Shown here one piece after another: positions 38,169-48,747 of a DNA stretch of 64,000 bases. Within the stretch, counting starts at the first letter, position 1. Each line of letters begins with the position of its first letter. Under the pieces are notes generated by a model. The model did not search any database. It saw only the letters and a program-made list of their open reading frames with translations, and had not been told where the DNA came from. Source of the DNA: Colwellia sp. 20A7 (GTDB taxonomy: Bacteria; Pseudomonadota; Gammaproteobacteria; Enterobacterales; Alteromonadaceae); assembly GCF_009832865.1 (NCBI RefSeq), contig NZ_CP047130.1:186001-250000 (forward strand), written 5' to 3'. A program made the translations under genes and the position numbers.

Positions 38169-38216
38169 TGTTATCGTCTAAAAATGTTATTGTCTAAAAA
38201 TGTTATTGTCTAAAAA
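38169..38216. repeat. Three tandem copies of a 16-bp unit
   Basis: TGTTATTGTCTAAAAA occurs three times in a row (38169, 38185, 38201); the first copy differs by one base. It lies in the 324-bp gap before the end of cti, which otherwise shows only the terminator at 38101. It may vary in copy number between strains. Confidence 0.8.
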
Positions 38217-38390
38217 TTTTACACGTGTTATTTCTTTTCTTCGTGCTCTTCATCATCAACACATCCAAATTCACATAAACTCATAAAATACTGTAATGAC
38301 AAAAAATAGCTTAGTTATGCTGATTATACCCGAGCAACATATTCTGGCACTTGCTTAACGTCAGTTGTTAATTAGTCGTTATATTTATCT

Positions 38391-40793
38391 CTAACGGTTT
38401 TCTAAGCGATTAAAGTCTAATAACCCAGCTGAATTAGCTTGATTCTTTTTATACCAAAGGTGTAATTGATCAGCGTATTGCCAAAAGTTAGGATCAGTAC
38501 GTCGTATAGCAAATTTATCTTTAAGTTGGCTATAATCTTCCTCAGTTTTTATACTTTCCACTGCGCTGACAAATGTAGCCAATTGTTGATCACTTACTTT
38601 AAAAAATGCATTAGGGTATGTACCTACTATACCTGCCAGTACTGTTAAATTGTCTTCTGCAGGGATGCGTCGTTCATCTTCGGAAAATAAGTGGGCAACA
38701 TTGCTATGTGCACTATTATTGATTAACGTGTAAACACTGCTACCATGTTCCCCATTAACCATTAAGTAACTGACTTGTGGTAAAATTGATACTGCTGAAC
38801 CAGTCATACTATTAAGGCGTTTTAGCTTATATTCATTGGTATTACTATTGTCTGTATTAGCTAAGTTATAAGCATTAATATCACTATTATTAGTATGTTT
38901 AGCTACTTTTTCTAATAACTCCTTTTTTGAATCTTTTGTTGTATAACTAATATTAGTTTCTGGTAATTGGTGAAAATTATCGGAAAATATATAATCTTGA
39001 ATATCTTTTGAGGTATTTCTATACCAATGTTGATGTACTTTTTTACGATCTTTTTTAGGTAAAAAAGCAATGAAATTACTCTCGGCTTCCATACGTAAAA
39101 AATCCATATATAAACGTGTTTTTAATTGATGACTTACGTTGCCATAAACATCAAAACCAGCAACCAATAAGTAGTGAATACGCTCTAATATAGGGTAGGT
39201 AATAAACCATGCCGTTTTTGGTGTTTGACCAATAAAACCTTTTAAGACTGATGCACTATCAAAATGTCTGAAGATAGTTAAGGTGGCGTTTGGATTACCT
39301 TCTCCAGACCAAATCAAATTAAGATCGACATCATTTTTTTTAAAATTAATTGATTTCATATAATCTAGTTTACTTTTTACATAAGCTTTTTCACGATTAG
39401 CATACGAGCGCCAATATAATAATGAGAAAGTTTTATCGCTAGTAGCCGCGGGTAATTGAAGTAAATTACTTTTGTTATCAAGGAAGCTGTCTGAATGAAA
39501 ATCGTTAATATAATCTGGATCAGCAAATAATACCCAAAAATGATCGTCTATTACGTTTAAGGCGACTTGCCCACGACAAACAGGACCTTTAATAAAGTTC
39601 ATAATAGAGAACTGTGCCTGCTCTAATAAAAATGTGTAACGTGATTTTGTTGGTATATCTCGAAAAGTAATAAAGGGGTTTGACGCATTCTTTAACTGAT
39701 AGTCAGGTAATTTTGCTACTTGATATTGTGGTGAGATAAACAGTGTATTTAGATAGTTTAATTTATCTAAATCAAAAAGATAAGGCATATGACGTTTAGC
39801 AATAATAGTATCGTGTTGTTTAAGTAATCGATAATAAACTTGTTTCGGTATCTGATTATCGGTGTCCTTGGTCACATGTTCATCGTCAGTAAAGGGTGAA
39901 TCAAAAGGTCTACGAGTATTAATAACGCTAGTAGGTTGCCCAGGAGGTGTACTTGAACGAACGAGCTTAAAATAACTTTGGCTATTTTCTTTAAAATATA
40001 GGTTGGCAAGGTATAAATGTTCAAACAAATAACGTGAAACAAGCTGCTGTTTATTATCATTTTGATTTAACCAACTTTCCCATTTATTGATTATGTCTTG
40101 CTCTTTTGGGGTTGCCTGCTTTGCTTTTGGTAATTGTGCGCCATTTGCTATCCAAGTTGTTAATTGCTGATGCTGTGTAGTATTTAATGCTGGTAGTCCA
40201 TAAGGCATACCTGCTAACGGATAGTTATTTTTGTATTGTTCAAATTCTTCTATAGTTGGGCATTGTTGCTCTCTATTTAACGAAACATCAAAACTATTAT
40301 CTAATAATGTTGTATTTGGTAATGGGTGCTGCTGTTTCAGTTGTAGCATTTGATACATTAAACCGGCGTTGGCATTGGCTATAGGTGTTTGATCACGTTC
40401 ATTTAATACCGGAAAAAAGCCTTCTTGACGTAAAGAGTTAAGTTGCCCGGTATCGTGAGAGGTTAACGTACTTATGCTATGCGATTTTTTAACTGTAAGT
40501 AAGCGCTCACCGTTGTATACCAGTTCTTTGTTTGCTCCGCGCTCTAGGCCCGCGAGATTTTCCATTTTTAGCTGACATGGAGCATCAAAGCAACCATGAC
40601 AAACTACACATCGGTTTTCGATAATAGGTTTAATGACTTGATTAAAATGTATGCTTTCTTTAGTCGATACCTTCTGAGCTGGTATACGATTTTCTACACT
40701 GGCAGCACCGTAAAGGTTGTCGTATTCAATAAAACTGATAGTGGCACAACCGCATAGAACAAAGAGTAAAAATAACCAATGATAAAGACGCAT
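38391..40793 (-). CDS. cti: Fatty acid cis/trans isomerase Cti
   Basis: The 800-residue heme protein converts cis-unsaturated phospholipid acyl chains to trans in the periplasm, a rapid response to solvents or heat. The heme site is CVVCHGCFDAPCQLKMENL near residue 60, typical of Cti. Further family parts are GLPALNTTQHQQLTTWIANGA and RLYMDFLRMEAESNF. The N-terminus (LFLLFVLCGC) could be a lipoprotein signal. The ATG at 40793 with AGGAA upstream is preferred to a TTG at 40808. It is monocistronic. Confidence 0.92.
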   Translation of the reverse strand: MRLYHWLFLLFVLCGCATISFIEYDNLYGAASVENRIPAQKVSTKESIHFNQVIKPIIENRCVVCHGCFDAPCQLKMENLAGLERGANKELVYNGERLLTVKKSHSISTLTSHDTGQLNSLRQEGFFPVLNERDQTPIANANAGLMYQMLQLKQQHPLPNTTLLDNSFDVSLNREQQCPTIEEFEQYKNNYPLAGMPYGLPALNTTQHQQLTTWIANGAQLPKAKQATPKEQDIINKWESWLNQNDNKQQLVSRYLFEHLYLANLYFKENSQSYFKLVRSSTPPGQPTSVINTRRPFDSPFTDDEHVTKDTDNQIPKQVYYRLLKQHDTIIAKRHMPYLFDLDKLNYLNTLFISPQYQVAKLPDYQLKNASNPFITFRDIPTKSRYTFLLEQAQFSIMNFIKGPVCRGQVALNVIDDHFWVLFADPDYINDFHSDSFLDNKSNLLQLPAATSDKTFSLLYWRSYANREKAYVKSKLDYMKSINFKKNDVDLNLIWSGEGNPNATLTIFRHFDSASVLKGFIGQTPKTAWFITYPILERIHYLLVAGFDVYGNVSHQLKTRLYMDFLRMEAESNFIAFLPKKDRKKVHQHWYRNTSKDIQDYIFSDNFHQLPETNISYTTKDSKKELLEKVAKHTNNSDINAYNLANTDNSNTNEYKLKRLNSMTGSAVSILPQVSYLMVNGEHGSSVYTLINNSAHSNVAHLFSEDERRIPAEDNLTVLAGIVGTYPNAFFKVSDQQLATFVSAVESIKTEEDYSQLKDKFAIRRTDPNFWQYADQLHLWYKKNQANSAGLLDFNRLENR

Positions 40794-41019
40794 AAAATTC
40801 CTCGGCAAGTAGCCGTTTAAGAAAAGCTAATGATTTAGCTATTAAATTTTAAGCGTGGTAACGTCATCTGTAAAGGTGGAATGTTGTTGTGAGATCAGAG
40901 GAGAGTATAGTTTAGAGGTTTGAATGCAGGGCAAGATCGTTATAAATTGATACAAACTCAGGAAACAACTATGATGAATAGGCGAATAACGTGAAGGTAA
41001 TATTTTTAAAAGGAAAGTT

Positions 41020-42579
41020 ATGCACAATCGATTTTTAGTAGGCTTTATATTTTTTTATCTTTTTATAGTTGTTCCCACTACCTTTGCAAATTCAACAAAG
41101 TCTGCCAGTACGAAGTTAGATTTTAAAAAATATAGCATTACAGCACCATTTAAGGTCAGTTTACCCATTATTCCATTAGATTTAGTGAATGGAGAATCCT
41201 CGTCTGATGAATTAGTCCTTATTGGGGTCGATAAACTGAATCAAACTTGGCTGGCAGTTTATATTTTTAATGATAAGTCTGATGAATTTATCCTGTTAGA
41301 TAAACTAGTTATTTCAGACGAGTATTTTGCTTTTGATGTCAGTGAAGATAGAAAAGGGCTCTACTTTTTAGCGAAAGATAAGGTAGTTGTACTTACCTAT
41401 AATAGCGAGCTCAAAGCAGACTCTAATTTGAAATCTGGCTTGTACTTTGAACACAAACAAGAAATTAGCTCTATTTTCTTATTACCTAACTCAAAATTCA
41501 TTTCTAAGAAAGATTTTATTCAAGATGTTAATAAAGATGGCTATGATGATATCGTTTTACCTGACTTTGGGAAAACAAATTTGTGGTTATTTTCAGAAGA
41601 TGACGTCGTTCCTGTGTATCAACATTTGGCTATTAAGACACAAATAGAATTAGAAAGAGGTGGGGTGAAATTTACGCCAACAACTTTATTTTTTGCGGAT
41701 TTTAATCTTGATAATCGTCAAGATGTTGCTTGGATTTCTAAAGGATATATTAATTATTTTAGCCAGAATAATGATGGTAAATTCTCTATAACCGCAGATA
41801 AAATTGCTTTAGCCGATACTATCTATGGTGTAAATTGGTGGCATATTAAAGAAGCTGATGGTGAAAACCTCGATCAAAGTAATTTAGTTCATCGTGCTGT
41901 TGAGGAAATTAAAGATATAAATGGTGATGGTTTATCTGATGTTGTTGTTCGTTTTACTCAAAGCTCAGGAGTATTAGACAGAACCAATGATTATGAATTT
42001 TATTTGGGCTATATAAATCAAGAAAATCAATTAGCATATCCTACAATACCCAATACTGTTATTAAGGCTGAAGGTACATTAACCGATTTGAAAATAATTG
42101 ATGTTAATAAAGATGAAAAATTTGAAGTGTTAGTTTCTTCATTTGAGCTAAGTGTTAGTAATATTATTGGTGCTTTACTGTCTGGAGGCATAGATCAAAA
42201 TGTTTTACTATTTGCTTTAGATGATGAAAATCGTTATGAAGAAGACGCACTAATTAGTAAAGAAGTTGAATTAAATTTTAGCTTAACGTCTGGACAGAGT
42301 GGTCAACCTATTGTGCGGTTAAGTGATGTAAACGGTGATGGTTTACAAGATTTAGTGTTATCTTCTGGGGAAGACAGATTCGCTATTTTTTTAGGCGATC
42401 AAAGTTCAAAATTGTTCGAGCGTAAAAGTAAAAAGTTTAAAGCTGTATTACCTGAAAATGGTGAATTATTTGAACAGTATGATATTAATCATGATGGTAA
42501 AGAAGATTTTATTATACGCTATGGACGTTTAGATGATGAAAGTCTGGCTAATAAAGTTACTATACTTATGGTGAAGTAA
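41020..42579 (+). CDS. Secreted FG-GAP/VCBS-repeat protein
   Basis: After a signal peptide (ending near VVPTTFA) the 519-residue protein carries repeated Ca-binding-like motifs: DVNKDGYDD, DFNLDNRQD, DINGDGLSD, DVNKDEKFE, DVNGDGLQD and DINHDGKED. These are spaced as in FG-GAP/VCBS beta-propeller blades, so a single extracytoplasmic propeller is likely. No enzymatic domain is seen. The role, whether surface adhesion or an extracellular assembly factor, cannot be told. The ATG has AAAGGAAAG upstream. It ends facing the GAF kinase gene. Confidence 0.85.
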   Translation: MHNRFLVGFIFFYLFIVVPTTFANSTKSASTKLDFKKYSITAPFKVSLPIIPLDLVNGESSSDELVLIGVDKLNQTWLAVYIFNDKSDEFILLDKLVISDEYFAFDVSEDRKGLYFLAKDKVVVLTYNSELKADSNLKSGLYFEHKQEISSIFLLPNSKFISKKDFIQDVNKDGYDDIVLPDFGKTNLWLFSEDDVVPVYQHLAIKTQIELERGGVKFTPTTLFFADFNLDNRQDVAWISKGYINYFSQNNDGKFSITADKIALADTIYGVNWWHIKEADGENLDQSNLVHRAVEEIKDINGDGLSDVVVRFTQSSGVLDRTNDYEFYLGYINQENQLAYPTIPNTVIKAEGTLTDLKIIDVNKDEKFEVLVSSFELSVSNIIGALLSGGIDQNVLLFALDDENRYEEDALISKEVELNFSLTSGQSGQPIVRLSDVNGDGLQDLVLSSGEDRFAIFLGDQSSKLFERKSKKFKAVLPENGELFEQYDINHDGKEDFIIRYGRLDDESLANKVTILMVK

Positions 42580-42610
42580 TCTAAGTATAAGAATAAGTAC
42601 AGCGGTTAGA

Positions 42611-42655
42611 AATCAGCTATTGAGTAGACTAGCTGTGATTTTTTGTTTCAGTAAA
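42611..42655. terminator. Hairpin between the convergent FG-GAP and kinase genes
   Basis: AATCAGCTA and TAGCTGTGATT form an imperfect stem followed by TTTTTTG on the + strand, within the 87-bp convergent gap. Confidence 0.55.
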
Positions 42656-42666
42656 GCTTAATGATT

Positions 42667-43962
42667 TCATTTGCTTTTTTTAAATCGATAAGTGAAGCCC
42701 GCACCTGTATTAATATTATTATCAATTAAAATCTCACCCTTTAATGTTTGAGTAATTAGGTTATAAATTATCGACATTCCTAAGCCGACACCTCCTTCTT
42801 GTCGCGCTGTTGTAAAAAAAGGATCAAAGATATGCTTTTTTACTTCGTCAGATAAGCCAATACCATTATCTTGATAATTTACCTCAATGGTGTCATTTTC
42901 TTTATTAATATCAATAATAATATGATTGTTTTCTTTATTGTTAAAACCATGGCGAACACTGTTGGTAATTAAGTTAGTTAAGATTTGAGCATGTATACCT
43001 GGGTAGGTCGCTATATTAATTTCATCGTCACCCGTTATAGTTAATGTTACTTTTTTGGTTCTTAATATAGAATTTAATGTGCTGATTAATTTGTTGTAAT
43101 AATGCTTTATATTAATTGTATCGATCTCTAAATGGTGCTGGTCAACTGCCGTTTGTTTAAAGTTCTCAATTAACCTTTTCGCCCGAAATAAATTGTCTTC
43201 TTGCATGCTTAAAGCGCTATTAACTGATTCACAGTAATCATTCATATCTTTGATACTTAGGGAATGTTTAGCCACTTTTTCTGATAATTTCTTATGTTTT
43301 TCAGCAATAATACTATGTGTGGTGATGGCAATGCCTAACGGGGTATTTACTTCATGAGAAATGCCAGCAACTAAACCACCTAAGGCGGCCATTTTATCTG
43401 ATTCTACTAATTGTTTTTGTGCGCTTTTAAGCTTATCAACTGTGTTAGATAGCTCTAATGTACGAGATAATATAGTACCTTCTAATTCATCTTCGTAATT
43501 TTTTCGTTCTAATTCGGCAGCAATTCGTCCTGAAAACACCTTGAAAAGGGTGAGAACATCTTGTTTCTCTTCTAATGGTTTTTCGTATAAGGAAACAATA
43601 ATACCAATTGTTCTCTGCTTAGAATTATATAAAGGAGAGCCGATATAGGCTTCTATCTTCATATCTTTTAACAGTTGATCTTGTGGAAATAGTTCACAAA
43701 CGCCACCCTGATAATAACAAATGGAGTTATCTGCTACATCTGCACAAGGAGTGTTTTTTAACGCATATTCAAAGTTATCTGCTATTTCTCCTTTTGCGAC
43801 TAACGCAATTGTTCTTGAAGTTGATTTTTCAGTGTCAAGTACAGCAATAAAGGTATAGTCAGCGTTTATTACGTTATGTAAAGCGAGTGTCATTGAATTG
43901 AAAAAATCATCACCGTAAGTATTGGATACTGCTTCAATAACGGTACGAATTCTGCTTTCCAT
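42667..43962 (-). CDS. GAF-domain soluble histidine kinase
   Basis: The 431-residue protein has no membrane segment. Residues about 1-165 form a GAF-type sensor (GSPLYNSKQRTIGIIVSLY), then a coiled coil (about 170-200). The HisKA region has the phospho-His in GGLVAGISHEVNTPLG. The ATPase domain has N-box LTNLITNSVRHG, G1 DNGIGL, the F-box FDPFFTT and G2 GGVGLGMSIIYNLI, all intact. It lacks a receiver domain and an adjacent response regulator, so it is an orphan kinase. Kinases of this NTPLG type often sense internal small-molecule or redox signals. Confidence 0.9.
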   Translation of the reverse strand: MESRIRTVIEAVSNTYGDDFFNSMTLALHNVINADYTFIAVLDTEKSTSRTIALVAKGEIADNFEYALKNTPCADVADNSICYYQGGVCELFPQDQLLKDMKIEAYIGSPLYNSKQRTIGIIVSLYEKPLEEKQDVLTLFKVFSGRIAAELERKNYEDELEGTILSRTLELSNTVDKLKSAQKQLVESDKMAALGGLVAGISHEVNTPLGIAITTHSIIAEKHKKLSEKVAKHSLSIKDMNDYCESVNSALSMQEDNLFRAKRLIENFKQTAVDQHHLEIDTINIKHYYNKLISTLNSILRTKKVTLTITGDDEINIATYPGIHAQILTNLITNSVRHGFNNKENNHIIIDINKENDTIEVNYQDNGIGLSDEVKKHIFDPFFTTARQEGGVGLGMSIIYNLITQTLKGEILIDNNINTGAGFTYRFKKSK

Positions 43963-44192
43963 AATCTACCTTGGTGATTTTTATTATTATTATTATGGCA
44001 CAGGATTTTTTTTTGTGCGAATAGGGAAATATTGAATAAGAGTTAGGTGAAAAATTAGCTGAAATTGATACATATTTGGTTTGTTTTTGTAAAGGATATG
44101 CGGCCTTGTTATTTTAATGTGAAATAGCTCAATATAAGTGGCGAAACAGCTTTTTTACGCTATTCTATAGCTATAATTTCTTTGTATGTTAA

Positions 44193-44926
44193 ATGATGAA
44201 AATTTTAATTAATTTAGTGCATTCAGCTATTATAGTTTTATTATTCTGTTTAAGTTTTACACTGAGTGCTAAACCTAATAGCCAGCCAAAATCTGTGGGA
44301 TAAGTATCCCTTTGTCTGACAATATAAGTCATCGTTATGAGAAATACCTTTTATTTGCGTATAACCATTTAGGTTATAAAGTTATTTTCGATCAAATACT
44401 AATTGGCAGGGCTATAGAGTTAGTCGATGAGGGAAAATTGGATGGCATGATGATTGCCGAAAAAGAAATCGAGCAGACTTTTTTTAATTTATTACGTGTT
44501 CCTGTTGTCTTAGCAAAAGGTGCGCTAGTACTTTACTGTAACAAAAAAGTCGTTTGTGAAAAGTCAGCATTTAATGATGTAAACAATATTATTGGGGTAA
44601 CTTCAGGTAAGTCTATTTCGGCTAATTTTATGGAAACAGTGCAGGCGTCGAGCTATGCAATTAAAAGTGATGAAGACCTAGGCTCTATGTTGATAAAAGG
44701 CCGGTTACATTATGTGTTACTTATTGATGAAGTGCAGTTGGGTAATCTCGGTAATTTTGATGAAAGCCAATTTAATACGGCTGTTGTCTACCGCTCTGAA
44801 GGCTTTCATTATGTTAACAAGAAACACGAAGATCTGTTACCCGGATTAGTTCAAGGACTTCAGTTGGCAATTGAAAAATATGGGCCTTTAGTTAATCCTA
44901 ATAAATCATCGCTTATAAAACTTTAA
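44193..44926 (+). pseudogene. Solute-binding-protein (SBP_bac_3-like) gene split by a one-base frameshift
   Basis: An ATG at 44193/44196 opens a signal peptide (HSAIIVLLFCLSFTLSA, then KPNSQPKSVG) that stops at TAA 44301-44303. In another frame a 200-residue periplasmic binding domain follows directly: ISIPLSDNISHRYEKYLLF, GMMIAEKE, NIIGVTSGKSISANF, LLPGLVQGLQLAIEKYG. Restoring one A in the GGATAAG at 44298-44304 would fuse them into a normal 240-250-residue secreted protein. The binding part alone would start only at a TTG (44312) and lack export. Either the gene is inactivated or there is a sequencing error. A terminator follows. Confidence 0.8.
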
Positions 44927-44943
44927 GTATTACCTTTAATTTT

Positions 44944-44982
44944 ATAAACGATTGATATTTTAAATCAATCGTTTATTTTTTA
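44944..44982. terminator. Bidirectional terminator between the binding-protein pseudogene and ilvA
   Basis: ATAAACGATTGAT (44944-44956) pairs perfectly with ATCAATCGTTTAT (44964-44976) and is followed by TTTTT; it lies in a convergent gap. Confidence 0.88.
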
Positions 44983-44994
44983 TTGGTATAGTAA

Positions 44995-46548
44995 TTAGTT
45001 GAGAAATACTTGATAAGCCAGATTTTCTGTCGCTTCTTCAAATTGGTAACCTAAAGCATTCAAGTGCTCAAAGAAGTCATTTTCTTTGTCTGTATCCACA
45101 TCAAAACCTGCAAGCACCTGCCCAAATGCAGCACCATGGTTGCGATAATGAAATAATGTAATATTCCAATGTTCACCCATGGCATCTAAGAACTTTTCTA
45201 ATGCACCAGGATGTTCTGGAAACTCAAAACTAAAGATTCGCTCGTTATCATTATCAGCACTACTTTTACCGCCTATCATATAGCGAACATGTAACTTTGC
45301 TAATTCATTATCGGTAAAGTCGTTCACTTGATAATTTTCACTTGCCAATTCACCAAGGAGTTGTTGTCGCTCTGTTTCGTTACCGCCTAATCGAACACCC
45401 ACAAAAACATTCGCATCTTTTTGACCGTTATAGCGGTAATTAAACTCGGTAATTGCTCTATTACCTAGCGTTTGACAAAAACGTTTAAAGCTACCTTTTT
45501 CTTCTGGGATAGTAACCGCAAGTACCGCTTCTTTATTTTCACCAAGTTCGCAACGTTCTGAAACATAACGTAAAGTGTGAAAATTCATATTGGCACCGGA
45601 TAATATGGCCGCCAAGGATTCTTCGCCTTTACTTGTAGCACAGTATTTTTGTAAACCGGCTAAAGAAAGTGCACCAGCGGGCTCGGCAATGACGCGCGTT
45701 TGCTCAAAAATATCTTTTATTGAGGCACAAATTTCATCAGTATTAACGGTGATAACACCATCACAGTAGCGTTTAATCAAATTAAAAGTATTTTCACCAA
45801 TACGTTTAACGGCAACACCATCAGCAAATAAACCTACTTGATCAAGATCTACAGGTGTTCCCGCGCTAAGTGCGGCTTTTAAACAGGCTGAATCTTCGGC
45901 TTCAACACCAATGATTTTAGTATTTGGACTCAGTTGTTTTAAATATACCGACATCCCAGCAAGTAAACCGCCACCACCGACAGGTATAAAAACTACGTCT
46001 GCATGAGGTAATTGTTGTAATAATTCTTTAGCAACAGTACCTTGACCGGCAATAACGTCGACATCGTCAAAAGGATGAATAATTGTTTTGTTTTCGGCTT
46101 TAGCATATTCGACAGAAGCGATTTGTGCTTCGTTAAAGCTATTACCGACTAAACGAACTTCACCACCAAAACGTCTAACATTATCAACTTTAATATCAGG
46201 TGTTGTTTTAGGCATAACAATTGTTGCTTTGATACCTAATTTATTTGCTGCTAGGGCTAAGCCTTGAGCATGGTTTCCTGCTGATGCGGCAATAACGCCA
46301 TGAATACATTGTTCTTCGCTTAAACCAGACAGCTTATTATAAGCGCCGCGTAGCTTGAAAGAATGTACAGGCTGTTGGTCTTCACGTTTTAAGTATATTT
46401 GATTATTTAAACGTGCAGATAACTTTGTTAACGGAGTTAACTCTGTTTCTACCGCAACATCGTAAATAGGGGCAAGTAAGATACGTCTTAAATAATCTAG
46501 TTGTTCGGCATGCTCTGATAATAGCGCTTGGCTTTGTTTTTCGGTCAT
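44995..46548 (-). CDS. ilvA: Biosynthetic threonine ammonia-lyase IlvA
   Basis: The 517-residue PLP enzyme makes 2-oxobutanoate from threonine, the first step to isoleucine. PLP-Lys is in HSFKLRGAYNKL, the phosphate loop in PVGGGGLLAGM, and SAGNHAQGLA is the typical substrate loop. The C-terminal 190 residues form the two ACT-like regulatory domains (for example ERIFSFEFPEHPGALEKFL), so feedback inhibition by isoleucine is expected. It is last in the ilvLGMEDA cluster, 88 bp after ilvD. Confidence 0.97.
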   Translation of the reverse strand: MTEKQSQALLSEHAEQLDYLRRILLAPIYDVAVETELTPLTKLSARLNNQIYLKREDQQPVHSFKLRGAYNKLSGLSEEQCIHGVIAASAGNHAQGLALAANKLGIKATIVMPKTTPDIKVDNVRRFGGEVRLVGNSFNEAQIASVEYAKAENKTIIHPFDDVDVIAGQGTVAKELLQQLPHADVVFIPVGGGGLLAGMSVYLKQLSPNTKIIGVEAEDSACLKAALSAGTPVDLDQVGLFADGVAVKRIGENTFNLIKRYCDGVITVNTDEICASIKDIFEQTRVIAEPAGALSLAGLQKYCATSKGEESLAAILSGANMNFHTLRYVSERCELGENKEAVLAVTIPEEKGSFKRFCQTLGNRAITEFNYRYNGQKDANVFVGVRLGGNETERQQLLGELASENYQVNDFTDNELAKLHVRYMIGGKSSADNDNERIFSFEFPEHPGALEKFLDAMGEHWNITLFHYRNHGAAFGQVLAGFDVDTDKENDFFEHLNALGYQFEEATENLAYQVFLN

Positions 46549-46636
46549 TGGATCTATACTTCACTTGCTGAGTTAAGTAAAAAACGCCATAACTAAATAT
46601 AAGACGTTCTTTACTGTAGTACTTAAAAATTAATCG

Positions 46637-48499
46637 TTATTTATCTTCTAAACCATCTAAAAGTGCACGGTTACGTACCGCACCTTTATCAGCACTAGTT
46701 GCTAACATGGCATAATTTTTCAGGGCGTAGCTGATAGGACGAATACGATCAACAGGCTTCCAAGCGTCTTTACCTTTCGCTTCCATCGCAGCACGACGAG
46801 AGTTAAGCTCTTCTTCAGGAACTTGTAAGGTGATTTCACGCGTAGGAATATCAATGTGAATAATGTCGCCTTGCTCAACTAATGCGATAGTACCGCCATC
46901 GGCTGCTTCAGGAGACACATGACCGATAGATAAACCTGACGTTCCACCTGAGAAACGGCCATCAGTTAACAATGCACAGGCTTTACCTAAACCCATCGAT
47001 TTTAAGTAAGTGGTTGGGTAAAGCATTTCCTGCATACCTGGACCGCCTTTAGGGCCTTCGTAGCGAATAACTACAACTTCACCTGCAACAACTTTCTTAT
47101 CAAGAATTGCAGCTACTGCAGCATCTTGGCTTTCGAAAATGTGTGCAGGACCAGTAAATATTAAATTATCATCACTTACGCCTGCTGTTTTCACTACACA
47201 ACCGTCTATAGCAATGTTTCCTGAAAGTACGGCTAAGCCGCCTTCTAAAGAAAATGCATTTTCAATACTACGAATACAGCCATTTTCTCTGTCGTCATCT
47301 AATGTATCCCAACGACAATCTTGGCTAAAGGCTTTAGTGGTACGAATACCAGCAGGGCCTGCACGATAGAATTTTTTAACATCTTCATCATCAGTAACTT
47401 TAATATCGTATTTAGCAATAACATCAGCAAGCGTTGTACCGAAAATATTTGGTACATCAGTATTTAATAAACCAGCACGAGCCAATTCACCTAAAATACC
47501 AATTACACCACCAGCGCGATGCACATCTTCCATATGATATTCTGGTGTAGAAGGTGCTACTTTACATAATTGAGGTACGATGCGAGATAGTTTATCCATG
47601 TCTTCCATGGTGTAATCTATTTCAGCTTCTTGTGCTGTCGCTAATAAATGTAAGATGGTATTTGTTGATCCACCCATGGCAATATCTAAGCACATAGCAT
47701 TGTGTAAAGCTTCTTTGCTTGCAATATTACGAGGAAGGGCAGATTCATCGTTATCTTGATAATAACGCTTAGTTAACTCAACAATCTGTTTACCAGCATC
47801 TAAGAATAATTGCTCTCTATCAGCATGTGTTGCTAACATTGAGCCATTACCCGGTAAAGCTAAACCTAGTGCTTCTGCTAAACAGTTCATTGAATTTGCG
47901 GTAAACATACCAGAACATGAACCACAAGTAGGACAAGCAGAACGTTCAACTTTATCAGAATCTTCATCAGATACCGTTGGATCAGCGCCTTTGATCATCG
48001 CATCAACTAAATCAAGTTTGATGATTTGGTCAGAAAGTTTAGTTTTACCTGCTTCCATCGGACCACCTGAAACAAAAATTACAGGGATATTTATACGCAT
48101 TGCTGCCATTAACATACCCGGAGTAATTTTGTCACAGTTTGAAATACAGACCATGGCATCAGCACAATGTGCGTTAACCATGTATTCAACTGAATCAGCA
48201 ATAAGATCACGTGATGGTAAGCTGTAAAGCATGCCGCTGTGGCCCATAGCAATGCCATCATCAACAGCAATAGTGTTAAATTCTTTCGCAACACCACCGG
48301 CTTCTTCAATTGCGCCAGCAACTAACTGTCCCATGTCTTTTAAGTGAACATGACCAGGTACGAATTGCGTAAATGAGTTAACAACAGCAATAATCGGCTT
48401 GCCGAAATCACCATCAGTCATTCCAGTTGCACGCCAAAGCGCACGAGCACCGGCCATATTACGGCCTTGAGTTGAAGTTGCAGATCTTAATTTAGGCAT
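46637..48499 (-). CDS. ilvD: Dihydroxy-acid dehydratase IlvD
   Basis: The 620-residue Fe-S enzyme dehydrates dihydroxy acids to the 2-oxo acids of isoleucine and valine. Cluster cysteines are visible in [12 protein letters not shown] and [11 protein letters not shown], and the C-terminal active-site part in [19 protein letters not shown]. It is full length for the family. It follows ilvE after a 248-bp gap with no gene in it, which may contain an internal promoter. Confidence 0.97.
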   Translation of the reverse strand: MPKLRSATSTQGRNMAGARALWRATGMTDGDFGKPIIAVVNSFTQFVPGHVHLKDMGQLVAGAIEEAGGVAKEFNTIAVDDGIAMGHSGMLYSLPSRDLIADSVEYMVNAHCADAMVCISNCDKITPGMLMAAMRINIPVIFVSGGPMEAGKTKLSDQIIKLDLVDAMIKGADPTVSDEDSDKVERSACPTCGSCSGMFTANSMNCLAEALGLALPGNGSMLATHADREQLFLDAGKQIVELTKRYYQDNDESALPRNIASKEALHNAMCLDIAMGGSTNTILHLLATAQEAEIDYTMEDMDKLSRIVPQLCKVAPSTPEYHMEDVHRAGGVIGILGELARAGLLNTDVPNIFGTTLADVIAKYDIKVTDDEDVKKFYRAGPAGIRTTKAFSQDCRWDTLDDDRENGCIRSIENAFSLEGGLAVLSGNIAIDGCVVKTAGVSDDNLIFTGPAHIFESQDAAVAAILDKKVVAGEVVVIRYEGPKGGPGMQEMLYPTTYLKSMGLGKACALLTDGRFSGGTSGLSIGHVSPEAADGGTIALVEQGDIIHIDIPTREITLQVPEEELNSRRAAMEAKGKDAWKPVDRIRPISYALKNYAMLATSADKGAVRNRALLDGLEDK

Positions 48500-48747
48500 G
48501 ATGTTATGTTCCGTTTGAAAATAGTGAAGTAAATCTTATTTTGAAAACATATTAAAAGAATAGTGTCAGATAATAGGTTTTTAAAATCGAACTTTTGTAC
48601 ATTACTAACTTTTATTTTTTATATGTGACGGTGCAACTTACAGTCAGTGAATACTGTTGCGGCAAAGGAAATATAGCGCTTATGCTATAAGTGAATCTTC
48701 CTATACCGCTACAGCGTAAAATAACAATGAATAATCTTGTTATTAAA

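Noticed and set aside
47139..48321. Overlapping frames opposite ilvD
   Set aside because: They are shadows of a strongly conserved enzyme gene.
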